DNA of 17,112 nucleotides. Origin: an uncultured Bacilli bacterium. Its GTDB lineage: Bacteria > Bacillota_I > Bacilli_A > RF39 > UBA660. The notes beneath the pieces are model-generated. The model was not told the origin of the DNA, did no database searches, and saw only the letters and a program-made list of their open reading frames with translations. Location of the stretch: the NCBI GenBank assembly GCA_947627405.1, contig CANQVY010000010.1:1-17112 (forward strand), given 5' to 3'. The position numbers and the translations under genes were made by a program. Positions 1 through 8,979 of this stretch are shown in pieces (position 1 is the first letter of the stretch; the number at the start of each line of letters is the position of its first letter).

Positions 1-1130
1 GGGATACAACATTAGAATATCCAGAAACAGCAAAATATCTAAAAAAATTTAAAGAATATTATGGTTCAACGCCTTTATTAGTTGCTAAAAACAAAGAGCA
101 AGATTTTAATGAATTGTGTAAGGTAATTGGCCCTCCAAGTAGAGTTATGAGATGGTGCTGTACAATTTTTAAAACCGGTTCAATTACTAGAAAAATAGAT
201 GCAACTTTTAAAAATAAAACCAAAATTTTGACATTTCAAGGATTGAGAAGAAGTGAATCTTTAGCAAGAAGTAAATATGAACGAGAAAGTAATGGAGCAA
301 AAATTACCAAACAAAAAACGATAGCCCCAATTATAGATTGGTTAGATTTTGATGTATGGTTGTATATATTATCCAATAAAATTCCTTTTAATAATGCTTA
401 TAGAATAGGTTTTTCTAGAGTAGGGTGTTGGTGTTGTCCAAATAATAGTAAATGGTCAGAATTTTTATCCCATATTTATATGAAAGATGAATATGAAAAA
501 TTTCACAATATACTGTTAGATTTTGCTAAACAAATAGGAAAACCAGATCCTAGGGAATATATTAATTCTGGTGGATGGAAAGCTAGGCAAGGGGGAAATG
601 GACTATCTTATAGTAAAAATGCAGTGTTATCGTTTAAACCATGTGTTTTAGAGGAAAATGCTTATAATTTTGAATTAAATAAGCCGATTACATCAACATT
701 TTATGAACTGTTTAAACCCTTTGGAATATTAGATTTTAATATTGGAAATAAGCGTTTAGGTGAAGTATATATATTAGATAAATTAACAAAGGTTCCTATT
801 ATAAAATTAGCTGGGAAAGAAGGACAAAATTTAATAAAAATATCTATTTTAAAAAATACCCCAGTATTTAAAAGTCCTAAAATAAATGAAATGTTATTAA
901 AAAATCAAATAACTAAATATCAGACTTGTATAGGTTGTATGGCTTGTGAAAGTGTTTGTAAGTATAATGCAATAAGTATAAAACATTTAAATAGACAAAA
1001 TGGAAATAATTTTAATATAGAATATAGAATAAATGAAGAAAAATGTGTAGGATGCTTAGAATGTGTAAAGCACTTTGATAATGGATGTTATATGAAAAAA
1101 GTTTTGCGGACAAAACAAGATAAGGAGTAA
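1..1130 (+). CDS. sspD: SspD-like phosphorothioation sulfurtransferase (PAPS reductase/ATP pyrophosphatase family) with C-terminal ferredoxin domain, 5'-partial
   Basis: The gene runs in from outside the window. The frame is open from base 3 and begins with DTTLEYPET, the substrate-site motif of PAPS-reductase-like ATP pyrophosphatases (usually DTGLEFPET). The N-terminal SGGKDS-type loop is therefore missing only because of the window edge, and the TTG at 114 is not the true start. Further family marks are RWCC (bases 153-161 for WCC), a GLRRSES segment, and GCWCCPNN (Cys codons at 426, 432, 435). After these comes an extra iron-sulfur domain: Cys codons at 927, 936, 945 and 957 (Cx2Cx2Cx3C) and at 1044, 1053, 1062 and 1086 (Cx2Cx2Cx7C). 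The family activates a substrate with ATP; DndC and SspD do so for sulfur insertion into the DNA backbone. The neighbouring DUF4007, P-loop ATPase and cysteine desulfurase genes decide for SspD over assimilatory sulfate reduction. The stop overlaps the ribosome binding site region of sspB, 7 nt upstream of its start. Confidence 0.88.
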   Translation, partial: DTTLEYPETAKYLKKFKEYYGSTPLLVAKNKEQDFNELCKVIGPPSRVMRWCCTIFKTGSITRKIDATFKNKTKILTFQGLRRSESLARSKYERESNGAKITKQKTIAPIIDWLDFDVWLYILSNKIPFNNAYRIGFSRVGCWCCPNNSKWSEFLSHIYMKDEYEKFHNILLDFAKQIGKPDPREYINSGGWKARQGGNGLSYSKNAVLSFKPCVLEENAYNFELNKPITSTFYELFKPFGILDFNIGNKRLGEVYILDKLTKVPIIKLAGKEGQNLIKISILKNTPVFKSPKINEMLLKNQITKYQTCIGCMACESVCKYNAISIKHLNRQNGNNFNIEYRINEEKCVGCLECVKHFDNGCYMKKVLRTKQDKE

Positions 1131-1137
1131 TCATACT

Positions 1138-1977
1138 ATGAAAGTAAAAATGAAGAGACATGAAAGTTTTTCCATAAGAGAAGGCTGGTTAGCCAAAGGA
1201 TTAAAAGCTGTTAAAGATAATGATAAAATTTTTATATCACCAGAGGCAACTGATATTTTAGGGATTGGTACTAACATGGTTAAATCTCTAAAATATTGGA
1301 TGTTAGCTTCTAAATTGATAATTGTTAAAAATAGAACTGTGTCTTTAAGTGATTTCGGAGAATTGTTGTATAAATATGATAAATATCTTGAAGATAAATT
1401 TTCGTGGTGGTTAATACATATCATGATGATTCTTAATGAAAACGATGCCTATATATTTAATATTTTTTTTAATAAATGTACTTCAAAGAATTTTTCAAAA
1501 AGGGATATATATGAACAAATTAGTAATATTTTAGATTCGCAAAATGGGGAATATAGTGAAAAAATATTACAAGATGAAATTAATATGATAATTAAAACAT
1601 ATTCAATTGATGAAAAAATAGATAATCCAGAGAATAATTTTATTTGTCCTTTATCTGATTTGAATCTAATAAGAAAAGAAGATAAGGATTGGTATGAAAA
1701 AAACAAACCTGAATATAAAGATTTAAATTATTTGATTGTGTATTATTTGATTACTATTATAATGGGAAATAAAGAAAGTATTAGTATTAATGATTTGGTT
1801 TTTATAGAAAATTCTCCAATAAAAATTTTAAATTTAGACAAAAATTTATTAAATGAATATTTAGATGAAATGAAGAGAAATAATCTTATAATTATAAATA
1901 GAACTGCTGGTTTAAATATGGTTTATTTGCGAAAAAAAATGACATTAGAAGAAATAATTAAAGAGTATTATGATTAG
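1138..1977 (+). CDS. sspB: SspB-like DUF4007 protein, putative DNA nickase of the phosphorothioation complex
   Basis: This 279-residue protein opens with the DUF4007 hallmark: HESFSIREGWLAKGL near residues 8-22, then LGIGTNMVKSLKYW near residues 41-54. The latter resembles a DNA-contacting helix-turn-helix region. DUF4007 proteins beside a PAPS-reductase-like gene and a large ATPase are the SspB subunits of single-strand phosphorothioation systems, described as nickases needed to install the modification. I cannot point to catalytic residues here. The start at 1138 is chosen because AAGGAG (1122-1127) lies 10 nt upstream and straddles the stop of sspD; a second ATG at 1150 fits less well. The middle and C-terminal parts are helical, lysine/glutamate-rich and not diagnostic. 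The assignment rests on the N-terminal family motif and on gene context. Confidence 0.87.
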   Translation: MKVKMKRHESFSIREGWLAKGLKAVKDNDKIFISPEATDILGIGTNMVKSLKYWMLASKLIIVKNRTVSLSDFGELLYKYDKYLEDKFSWWLIHIMMILNENDAYIFNIFFNKCTSKNFSKRDIYEQISNILDSQNGEYSEKILQDEINMIIKTYSIDEKIDNPENNFICPLSDLNLIRKEDKDWYEKNKPEYKDLNYLIVYYLITIIMGNKESISINDLVFIENSPIKILNLDKNLLNEYLDEMKRNNLIIINRTAGLNMVYLRKKMTLEEIIKEYYD

Positions 1978-1989
1978 AGGTGAGAGTAA

Positions 1990-4900
1990 ATGAAATATAA
2001 CGAAATTGTTAATGTTAATGAAAATTTTCAATATTCTGTAAATCTTCAATTTGACATTAACAATATTTCTAAAATAAAAGAATATATTCCAACAAAAGAT
2101 AGTTGTGAAGTACTAAAATGGTATTTTCACAGTGTATTAAAGGGAAAAAACAGAGCTACTACTTTAATAGGTCCTTATGGTAAAGGAAAATCTCATTTAC
2201 TTCTTGTATTAATAACATTGTTAAATAATTATAATAAATCTGATGAAAAATACATTAATGATTTTTTAAACAAGGTTAATAATATTGACAAAGAACTATT
2301 TGATTTAATTACTGAAGTGAGGAAGTCAAAATTAAAACTTTTGCCAATTATAATAAATAGTAACTACAATGATTTAAATCAAGCTTTTTTATTAGCTTTA
2401 TCAGAAGCCCTAGCAAGAGAAGGATTAGATAAGGTAGTGGTAAATACATATTTTGATATTGCTTTGAAGATTATAGAAAAGTGGGAATTAAATTATCATG
2501 AAACATTAAATAATGTAAAAAATTGTTTAGAAAGCTATAATGTAACATTAAAAGAACTAAAAAAAGGGTTAAGAGTTTACTCAAAAAAACATTATGATAT
2601 ATTTAAAAATGTTTATTCTTGCATCTTACATGGTCAAGAGTTTAATCCTCTAGTAAATGCTGATATAGTAAAAATATATAAAGATATTACGCATGAGATT
2701 AGTAATTTTGGTTACAACGGAATTTATATTGTTTTTGATGAATTTAGTAAATTTTTAGAATGCGTTGACAGTGGAAGTATGATGAAAGATTTAAAAATTC
2801 TTCAGGATTTTGCTGAATTGGCTGACAGAACTAGAAAACAAGAACAAATCCATTTAAGTTGTATTACTCATAAAACAATTAATGAATATTTAAAAAATGT
2901 TAGTGATGATAAAGTAAATGCATTTAAAACCGTTGAAGGAAGATTTAAAGAAATATACTTTAATAAAAGTTTAGAACAAAATTATGAAATTATTTCCTAT
3001 GCATTAATTAAACAAAAAAACTTTTCATCAATAGTTAATAATTACTTAAAAACAAACTTACAATTTTATGAATCAATAAAACAGTTACCAATATTTAAAG
3101 GTGTTGAAGGAATTGAAAATGTATTATTTAAAGGTTGTTTTCCATTAAATCCTATAACTGTTTATTCTGTGATTGAACTATCTGAAAAAGTAGCTCAAAA
3201 TGAAAGAACTCTTTTTACCTTTTTAACTGATGATGATAGTTCTGGTTTAAAGAAATTTATTATGAATAATGGTGAAACACTATTTTCTATAGATAAAATT
3301 TATGATTATTTTAAACCAATACTTAAAAAAGATAATACTGATAACATAAAAAATATTTTTATTAAAACCGAAAATGCTATTCATAAGGCTAGTAATGAAA
3401 CCGAAAAATCAATATTAAAGTCACTAGCAATAATTTATATGATTAATGATTTAGAAAATTTTATACCCGATGATTTAACTGTTAGATTGTCTATAAATAT
3501 TCCAGAAGATAAATATTTTAAAGCAGTAGAATCATTAATTGAAAAAAGTGTGTTAAAAAGAAGAAAAATAACTAATGATCTTGATTTTGCTACTATTTAC
3601 AATAGAGAGTTAACAAAAGAGATAAAAACTTTAACTGATTCAAAATTTGAAAATATAAATAAGAAAGATGTTATAGAAAAAATTATGGATGATGAATATT
3701 CTCTTCCTAGAAGATATAATGAAAATTTTAAAATTACAAGATTTTTTAAAAATATATTTATGACAGAAGAGGATATTAAAAATATGAGTAGCTTTGATGT
3801 ATTACTCGAAACAAATTATTGCGATGGATTAGTTATAAATTTATTAAGAACATCGAGAAATATCCAAGAATTAATTGAACATTTTCAAATGATTAATAGT
3901 AACAAGGTAATACTTAAAGTTCCTAAATCTGTCTTTAACAAAACTTTTACGGATTTGTTAAAAGAGTATGAAGCTATCAATTATTTGAAATCATCTTTTT
4001 CAGATAATGATTTAAGTAATGAATTAAATTTAATGCAAGATGAAATAGCTTCAGCAATTATAGAGGCTATAAAGGATTATTTTTCAAAAGAAAATGTGCA
4101 AGAGTATTTATATCAGAATAAAATAGAGAAAAAAATATCAAATTTAAGTTCTTTTCTATCAAATGTTTGTGAAATAGTTTATAATAAAACTCCAATTATC
4201 AATAATGAATTAATAAACAAAAAAGATTTATCGGCACCTATAAAGAAAGCGAGAAACATAGTTATAGATGTGGTTTTATCAAATAATAAAGATTTGATTA
4301 AAAGTTCAACTAGTGCCGAAGCAACTATTTATAAAGCTACTGTTGAAAAAAAAGAAATAGAATCAGTTTCTCAAGTATTAGATATCATCAAGAATTTTAT
4401 TCAAAAATGTGATAATCATAAACAGTCATTTGATAAATTATATAATATTCTAGAAAAAGAACCATATTCAATTAGAAAAGGTATAATTCCTATATTAATT
4501 GCAATGAGTTTATATAATTATTCGGATAATATTATTATATATTTTATGAATAAAGAAATTGATTTAGATTCTAATAATTTAGTAAAAATTAATGATAATC
4601 CAGAAAAATATTATATTTTAACAGAAAAAGGTACAACGGAAAAAATAAAATATTTAGCGTCTATAATGCAAATATTTTCGGTACCTAATATAGATACTAC
4701 AAGAGTTAATTTAAAGAAATTATTAGATGAAATGAAAAGATGGATTTTATCTTTACCAAGAGTATTAAGAGAAATGGACAATCCTTTAGAAAATATAGGA
4801 ATAAAAGAAGAATATTTAAAAATAAAAAGTGAACTATTAAAACCAGACATTAATAATAATGAGTTTATTTATAAAAAATTAATAGAGATATTTAATACAG

Positions 4901-5475
4901 AAGATTATATTTATATTTCTAAAGAAATAAATACAATGAAAAATATGTTTGATTCTTTTATTGAAAATTATTATATGGTTTTAATAGAACAAACCAAAAA
5001 AATTATTTCTAGTTCTTTCAAAGGAAGTTTAACTTCATTGTTAAAGGAATGGTATGATAAAAATGAATTAAGCAATTCAAAAACTATTTATAATTTAAAA
5101 GTTAAAGAGTTTATTGATTATGTATCTAATTTTACCACTCATAATGAGATGGATGTAATAGAAAAAATAGCTAAAATTATAACTGGATATTACATTGTAG
5201 ATTGGCAAGCAGATCAATGTGATAGTTACTTAGAGGAATTAAAAAATATCATCACTACTATAAAAGAAAGAAAAAATATTGATTCAGATAGAAAAATATT
5301 GTTAATCGATGGGGAAGAAACTATAGAAAAAAACATTTTGCAAGATGAGGGAATATCGGCTTTAGGAAAGACCTTGAAAAATAATTTAGAGGAGATAATT
5401 AATGAATATGGTTCTTCCTTATCAGAACAAGAAAAAATAAGTGTTTTATTAGATATTGTAAAAGATTATATGTAG
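1990..5475 (+). CDS. sspC: SspC-like large P-loop ATPase of the phosphorothioation complex
   Basis: This 1161-residue protein has a Walker A loop GPYGKGKS (Lys at about residue 67) within LIGPYGKGKSHLL. A Walker B strand reads IYIVFDEFSKFLE (Asp-Glu at about residues 250-251). The DEFSKF wording is typical of the large DUF499/BrxC-like ATPases found in phage-defence operons. The rest is long, helical, lysine- and asparagine-rich, and has no recognisable nuclease or methylase motif. Lying between a DUF4007 gene and a cysteine desulfurase gene, it fits SspC, the ATPase that works with SspB and SspD. BREX BrxC belongs to the same broad ATPase class, but no other BREX gene (pglX, pglZ) is present. 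The start is supported by AGAGGTGAG at 1976-1984, which overlaps the sspB stop. No membrane segment or signal peptide is evident. Confidence 0.82.
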   Translation: MKYNEIVNVNENFQYSVNLQFDINNISKIKEYIPTKDSCEVLKWYFHSVLKGKNRATTLIGPYGKGKSHLLLVLITLLNNYNKSDEKYINDFLNKVNNIDKELFDLITEVRKSKLKLLPIIINSNYNDLNQAFLLALSEALAREGLDKVVVNTYFDIALKIIEKWELNYHETLNNVKNCLESYNVTLKELKKGLRVYSKKHYDIFKNVYSCILHGQEFNPLVNADIVKIYKDITHEISNFGYNGIYIVFDEFSKFLECVDSGSMMKDLKILQDFAELADRTRKQEQIHLSCITHKTINEYLKNVSDDKVNAFKTVEGRFKEIYFNKSLEQNYEIISYALIKQKNFSSIVNNYLKTNLQFYESIKQLPIFKGVEGIENVLFKGCFPLNPITVYSVIELSEKVAQNERTLFTFLTDDDSSGLKKFIMNNGETLFSIDKIYDYFKPILKKDNTDNIKNIFIKTENAIHKASNETEKSILKSLAIIYMINDLENFIPDDLTVRLSINIPEDKYFKAVESLIEKSVLKRRKITNDLDFATIYNRELTKEIKTLTDSKFENINKKDVIEKIMDDEYSLPRRYNENFKITRFFKNIFMTEEDIKNMSSFDVLLETNYCDGLVINLLRTSRNIQELIEHFQMINSNKVILKVPKSVFNKTFTDLLKEYEAINYLKSSFSDNDLSNELNLMQDEIASAIIEAIKDYFSKENVQEYLYQNKIEKKISNLSSFLSNVCEIVYNKTPIINNELINKKDLSAPIKKARNIVIDVVLSNNKDLIKSSTSAEATIYKATVEKKEIESVSQVLDIIKNFIQKCDNHKQSFDKLYNILEKEPYSIRKGIIPILIAMSLYNYSDNIIIYFMNKEIDLDSNNLVKINDNPEKYYILTEKGTTEKIKYLASIMQIFSVPNIDTTRVNLKKLLDEMKRWILSLPRVLREMDNPLENIGIKEEYLKIKSELLKPDINNNEFIYKKLIEIFNTEDYIYISKEINTMKNMFDSFIENYYMVLIEQTKKIISSSFKGSLTSLLKEWYDKNELSNSKTIYNLKVKEFIDYVSNFTTHNEMDVIEKIAKIITGYYIVDWQADQCDSYLEELKNIITTIKERKNIDSDRKILLIDGEETIEKNILQDEGISALGKTLKNNLEEIINEYGSSLSEQEKISVLLDIVKDYM

Positions 5476-5488
5476 AAAGAGGTGGCAA

Positions 5489-6616
5489 ATGATATATTTA
5501 GATAATGGGGCAACAACATATCCTAAACCAGAATGTGTGTATCAAGCTTTAGATATTGCTAATAGGAATGCTTTTAATTCTGGAAGGGGTAGTTACAAAG
5601 TAGCAAGAGAAGCTACTAAATTGATAGATGATGTAAGAAAAAAAATTATGACTATTAACGGTATTACTGATGCAAAGGTCATATTTACTAATTCAGCTAC
5701 TTCGGCTTTAAATAATCTCATTTTTGGAATTGATATTGTTGAAGGAGATAATATATATATATCACCTTTTGAACATAATTCTGTTATTAGGCCTTTAGAA
5801 GAGTTAAAAGAAAAAAAGAATATTAATATTATTACAATTCCATTTTTAAAAGATACTTGGAATGTTGATATTGAAAAATTAAGGAATATGTTTGTCTTAA
5901 AAAAGCCTAAGGCAGTTATTATTTCTCATATTAGTAATGTAACAGGATTAATATTACCTTATGAAATTATATTTGAAGAAAGTGCTAAGTATAAAGCAAT
6001 TAATATTTTAGATTCTTCTCAGGGTTACGGAATTGTTCAAATAGAAAATTTAAAGGATATAAATTATATTGTTTTTGCCGGACATAAATCTTTATATGGC
6101 AGTTTTGGAATAGCGGGATATATAAAGTTAAAGTCAGATAGATTAAATAAAACAATTTTTGGAGGAACCGGTTCAGATACTATGAATCCTAAAATGTTAG
6201 ATAAGTATCCTGATGGATATGAGGCGGGAAGTCTAAATATAGTTGGTATATCAAGCTTAAAAGCAAGTTTGGAATGGTTAGAAGATACAGAAGTTTATAA
6301 GCATGAGAAAGAATTAACAAAATATTTGATTGAAAATTTAAAGTCGATAAATAAAATTCATTTGTATTTGCCAAATAATCTTGATAAAATATTCGGTATA
6401 GTTTCTTTTAATATAGATGGTTATAAATCGGACGAAGTCGGAAATATTCTTGATGATGAGTTTGATATATGTGTTAGGACAGGATTTCATTGTTCACCAT
6501 TAATTCATGATTTTATTTCATCAATAGACTATGGTGGGACAGTAAGAGTAAGTTTGGGATATTTCAATACCAAAAAAGAAATTGATGATTTAATAAATGT
6601 ATTGAAGACATTATGA
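5489..6616 (+). CDS. sspA: Cysteine desulfurase (SspA/DndA/IscS-type, class V aminotransferase fold)
   Basis: This 375-residue PLP enzyme takes sulfur from cysteine, leaving a persulfide and alanine, and here would feed sulfur to SspD. The N terminus YLDNGATTYPKP is the standard opening of the family. The PLP-binding lysine is in AGHKSLYG (Lys about 200, preceded by His 199). The catalytic cysteine sits in RTGFHCSPL (Cys about 335). The length is normal and no key residue is missing. Its place immediately after sspC (13 nt gap, AAAGAGGTGG ribosome binding site) and directly before the helicase gene (13 nt) ties it to phosphorothioation rather than to Fe-S cluster or tRNA thiolation housekeeping: no iscU, nifU or thiI lies beside it. 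Some Ssp and Dnd loci rely on a cysteine desulfurase encoded elsewhere; this locus carries its own. Confidence 0.93.
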   Translation: MIYLDNGATTYPKPECVYQALDIANRNAFNSGRGSYKVAREATKLIDDVRKKIMTINGITDAKVIFTNSATSALNNLIFGIDIVEGDNIYISPFEHNSVIRPLEELKEKKNINIITIPFLKDTWNVDIEKLRNMFVLKKPKAVIISHISNVTGLILPYEIIFEESAKYKAINILDSSQGYGIVQIENLKDINYIVFAGHKSLYGSFGIAGYIKLKSDRLNKTIFGGTGSDTMNPKMLDKYPDGYEAGSLNIVGISSLKASLEWLEDTEVYKHEKELTKYLIENLKSINKIHLYLPNNLDKIFGIVSFNIDGYKSDEVGNILDDEFDICVRTGFHCSPLIHDFISSIDYGGTVRVSLGYFNTKKEIDDLINVLKTL

Positions 6617-6629
6617 AAGAGGTGAAGAA

Positions 6630-8798
6630 ATGAGTTTATTAGATGTTTACATAAAAAAAGAATATAGATCTCCTAGAGATGATATTGTAAATGATTTTTA
6701 TATTCCTTTGTTGAAAGAATCGGTTTTATATAAAAGAAGTGTTGGTTTTTTTTCATCATCATCTTTGCTTGAGTTATCTTATGGTATTTCAAAATTAATT
6801 AATAATGGCGGAAAAATTTTGCTTATTGCATCTCCTAATTTATCAGATGAGGATATAGAAGCTATAAATAAAGGATATGAATTGCGGGAAAACGTAATAG
6901 AAAGAGCCTTATTACAATATATCACAGAGCCGCAAAATTATTTTGAAGAGGAAAGATTAAATTTGTTAGCTACCTTAATAGCTCAAGAAAGATTGGATAT
7001 AAAAATTGCCTTTTCATTAAAAAGTGAACAGATTGGATTGTATCATGAAAAACTAGGGTTAATGTATGATTCAGAAAATAATATAGTGGCTTTTTCAGGA
7101 TCAATGAATGAAACTAAAACAGCATTTAATAATAATTATGAAATAGTGGATGTTTTTACTTCTTGGAATGATGCTGAAAGGGTAAAGACTAAGGCAGATG
7201 CTTTTGATAAATTATGGAACAACATTGATCCAAATGCTCAAATATTTGATTTTCCTGATATAGTAAAAGAAAAAATTTTATCTTATAGAAAAGATACTGT
7301 AGATTGGAATATTGATCAAAAGCAATTTAAAAAAAAACCATTTATGACCCAAATTGAAAAATTAAAAATTAGTACGAATAAACCAAAAATTCCTGATGGA
7401 AAACAGTTATATAAATATCAAGAAGAAGCAATAGAAAATTGGAAAAGTAATAATTATATTGGTATATTTGATATGGCAACAGGTACTGGTAAAACATTTG
7501 CCGGCTTAGGGGCAATAACAAAATTGTATAACGATTTAAAAGGAAGACTAGCTGTAGTAATTGTTTGCCCATATCAGCACTTAGTAAATCAATGGGTAGA
7601 AGATATAATTAATTTTAATATAAATCCTATAATTGGACATAGTTCTTCCGAACAGAAAGATTTTAAACAAAGAGTAAAAATGGCCATAATGGATTATAAT
7701 TTAGGGGTAAGAGATTTCTTCTGCTTTGTTTGTACAAATGCTACTTTTGCAACTGAATATATTCAAAAACAACTAAATGATATTCGTGGAGATGTATTGT
7801 TAGTGATCGATGAAGCTCACAATTTTGGAGCCGAAAATTTACAAAAAACGTTAAATAAAAAATTTAAGTATAGGTTAGCTTTATCAGCTACTTTAGAGCG
7901 CCATGGAGATGAAGTAGGGACAAAGATTTTAACTGATTACTTTGGGAAAAAATGTATTGAATTTTCTTTAGAAGAGGCCATAAAAGGAAACTTTTTAACT
8001 CCTTATAAATATTATCCAATTTTAGTTTATTTAACTGATGATGAATTACATAAATATCATGTATTATCAAGAGAAATAGCAAGATGTATTACTAAAGAAA
8101 ATGGTAAAACTAAATTAAATGATAAAGGAAAAATATTAGCTCAACAAAGATCGAGATTAGTTGCTGGGGCATACAACAAATTATCTACTTTAATGAAAGA
8201 AATAAAACCTTATAAGGATGATAATCATATTTTAGTATATTGTGGGGCGACAACTGTAGATGAGCAGGATGATATAGGTGAAGATATTAGACAAATTGAT
8301 GCTATTACAGAGTTATTAGGAAAAAATTTAAAAATGCGAGTTGCTCAATTTACCTCAAAGGAAGATAATGAAAAAAGAGAAATTTTGCGATATAAATTTG
8401 ATGAAGGAAATTATCTGCAAGCATTAGTTGCTATTAAATGTTTAGATGAAGGTGTAAATATTCCATCGATAAAAACAGCATTTATTTTAGCTAGTACAAC
8501 AAATCCTAAAGAATATATTCAAAGAAGAGGTAGAGTTTTGCGAAAATTTCCTGGGAAAGAATTTTCAATAATATATGATTTTGTCACTTTACCTAGACCA
8601 TTGAAGGAAACTATAAATCTTACAGCCGATGAGATTAGATGTGAAAAAAGCATGGTAAAGAATGAGTTAAACAGAATGATTGAATTTAAAAGTTTAGCAC
8701 TAAATAGGATGGAGTCTGATCAATTAATAGAGGAAATAAATGAAACCTATCGTATGTGGGAAGATTCAGAAGATTTAGAGGAGGGATATTATGGATAA
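6630..8798 (+). CDS. PLD-family nuclease fused to SF2 (DEAD/DEAH-type) helicase; candidate restriction subunit of the Ssp system
   Basis: This 722-residue protein has two parts. The N-terminal third is a phospholipase-D-like domain with YHEKLGLMYD (His about 139, Lys 141, Asp 147) followed by AFSGSMNET (Gly 157 to Asn 160). This is one HKD-type half site, so two chains would be needed for a complete active site, as in other single-HKD nucleases. The remainder is an SF2 helicase: motif I MATGTGKT (Lys about 288), motif II DEAH (394-397), motif III SAT, motif V CLDEGVNIPSI, motif VI QRRGRVLR (about 631-638). All motors look intact. It would translocate on or unwind DNA, with the PLD domain cutting. 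Following the modification genes by 13 nt, it is the best candidate for the DNA-damaging effector, comparable to a member of SspFGH; the letter is not assigned. The ribosome binding site is AAAGAGGTGAAG. Its last 8 bases overlap the next gene. Confidence 0.9.
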   Translation: MSLLDVYIKKEYRSPRDDIVNDFYIPLLKESVLYKRSVGFFSSSSLLELSYGISKLINNGGKILLIASPNLSDEDIEAINKGYELRENVIERALLQYITEPQNYFEEERLNLLATLIAQERLDIKIAFSLKSEQIGLYHEKLGLMYDSENNIVAFSGSMNETKTAFNNNYEIVDVFTSWNDAERVKTKADAFDKLWNNIDPNAQIFDFPDIVKEKILSYRKDTVDWNIDQKQFKKKPFMTQIEKLKISTNKPKIPDGKQLYKYQEEAIENWKSNNYIGIFDMATGTGKTFAGLGAITKLYNDLKGRLAVVIVCPYQHLVNQWVEDIINFNINPIIGHSSSEQKDFKQRVKMAIMDYNLGVRDFFCFVCTNATFATEYIQKQLNDIRGDVLLVIDEAHNFGAENLQKTLNKKFKYRLALSATLERHGDEVGTKILTDYFGKKCIEFSLEEAIKGNFLTPYKYYPILVYLTDDELHKYHVLSREIARCITKENGKTKLNDKGKILAQQRSRLVAGAYNKLSTLMKEIKPYKDDNHILVYCGATTVDEQDDIGEDIRQIDAITELLGKNLKMRVAQFTSKEDNEKREILRYKFDEGNYLQALVAIKCLDEGVNIPSIKTAFILASTTNPKEYIQRRGRVLRKFPGKEFSIIYDFVTLPRPLKETINLTADEIRCEKSMVKNELNRMIEFKSLALNRMESDQLIEEINETYRMWEDSEDLEEGYYG

Positions 8799-8979
8799 TG
8801 AAGAACTTACTAATCAAAATAATGAACAGGAAACAATTGTTAATGATTCAAAATTAAAATTAATTATAAGAAATATAATTGAATTAGAAAATAAGAATGT
8901 CAAAACTAGAGAGTTAAATGATGATGCAATTAAGAAAAAAATAGAAAAAATAATTGAGGAGGAAGTAAAATGTTGTTAA
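8791..8979 (+). CDS. Small acidic helical protein of unknown function, overlapping both neighbours
   Basis: This is a 62-residue, charged, probably all-helical protein (pI by eye acidic at the N terminus, mixed after) ending in Cys-Cys. I do not recognise a family. It is very likely real. AGAGGAGGG (8777-8785) lies 5 nt before its ATG. Its start overlaps the last 8 nt of the helicase gene. Its last 10 nt overlap the start of the SMC-like gene, whose own strong ribosome binding site lies inside this reading frame. This layout implies translational coupling of all three products in fixed proportion. A plausible role is an adaptor or stabilising subunit between the helicase and the SMC-like ATPase, which is inference from position only. 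Small genes like this are easily missed by automatic calling. Confidence 0.75.
   Translation: MDNEELTNQNNEQETIVNDSKLKLIIRNIIELENKNVKTRELNDDAIKKKIEKIIEEEVKCC
8956..8962 (+). promoter_or_regulatory. Ribosome binding site of the SMC-like gene, embedded in the small upstream gene
   Basis: GAGGAGG lies 7 nt before the ATG at 8970 and is a near-perfect anti-Shine-Dalgarno match. It decides the SMC-like start and shows that the 10-nt overlap with the 62-residue gene is genuine. Confidence 0.8.

Noticed and set aside
114..116. TTG as the start of the first gene
   Set aside because: The same frame is open back to base 3 and encodes the conserved DTTLEYPET motif, so the gene begins upstream of the window.
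1990..5475. BREX BrxC identity for the large ATPase
   Set aside because: The ATPase class is similar, but no pglX, pglZ, brxA or brxL is present, and the DUF4007, PAPS-reductase-like and cysteine desulfurase neighbours point to SspC.
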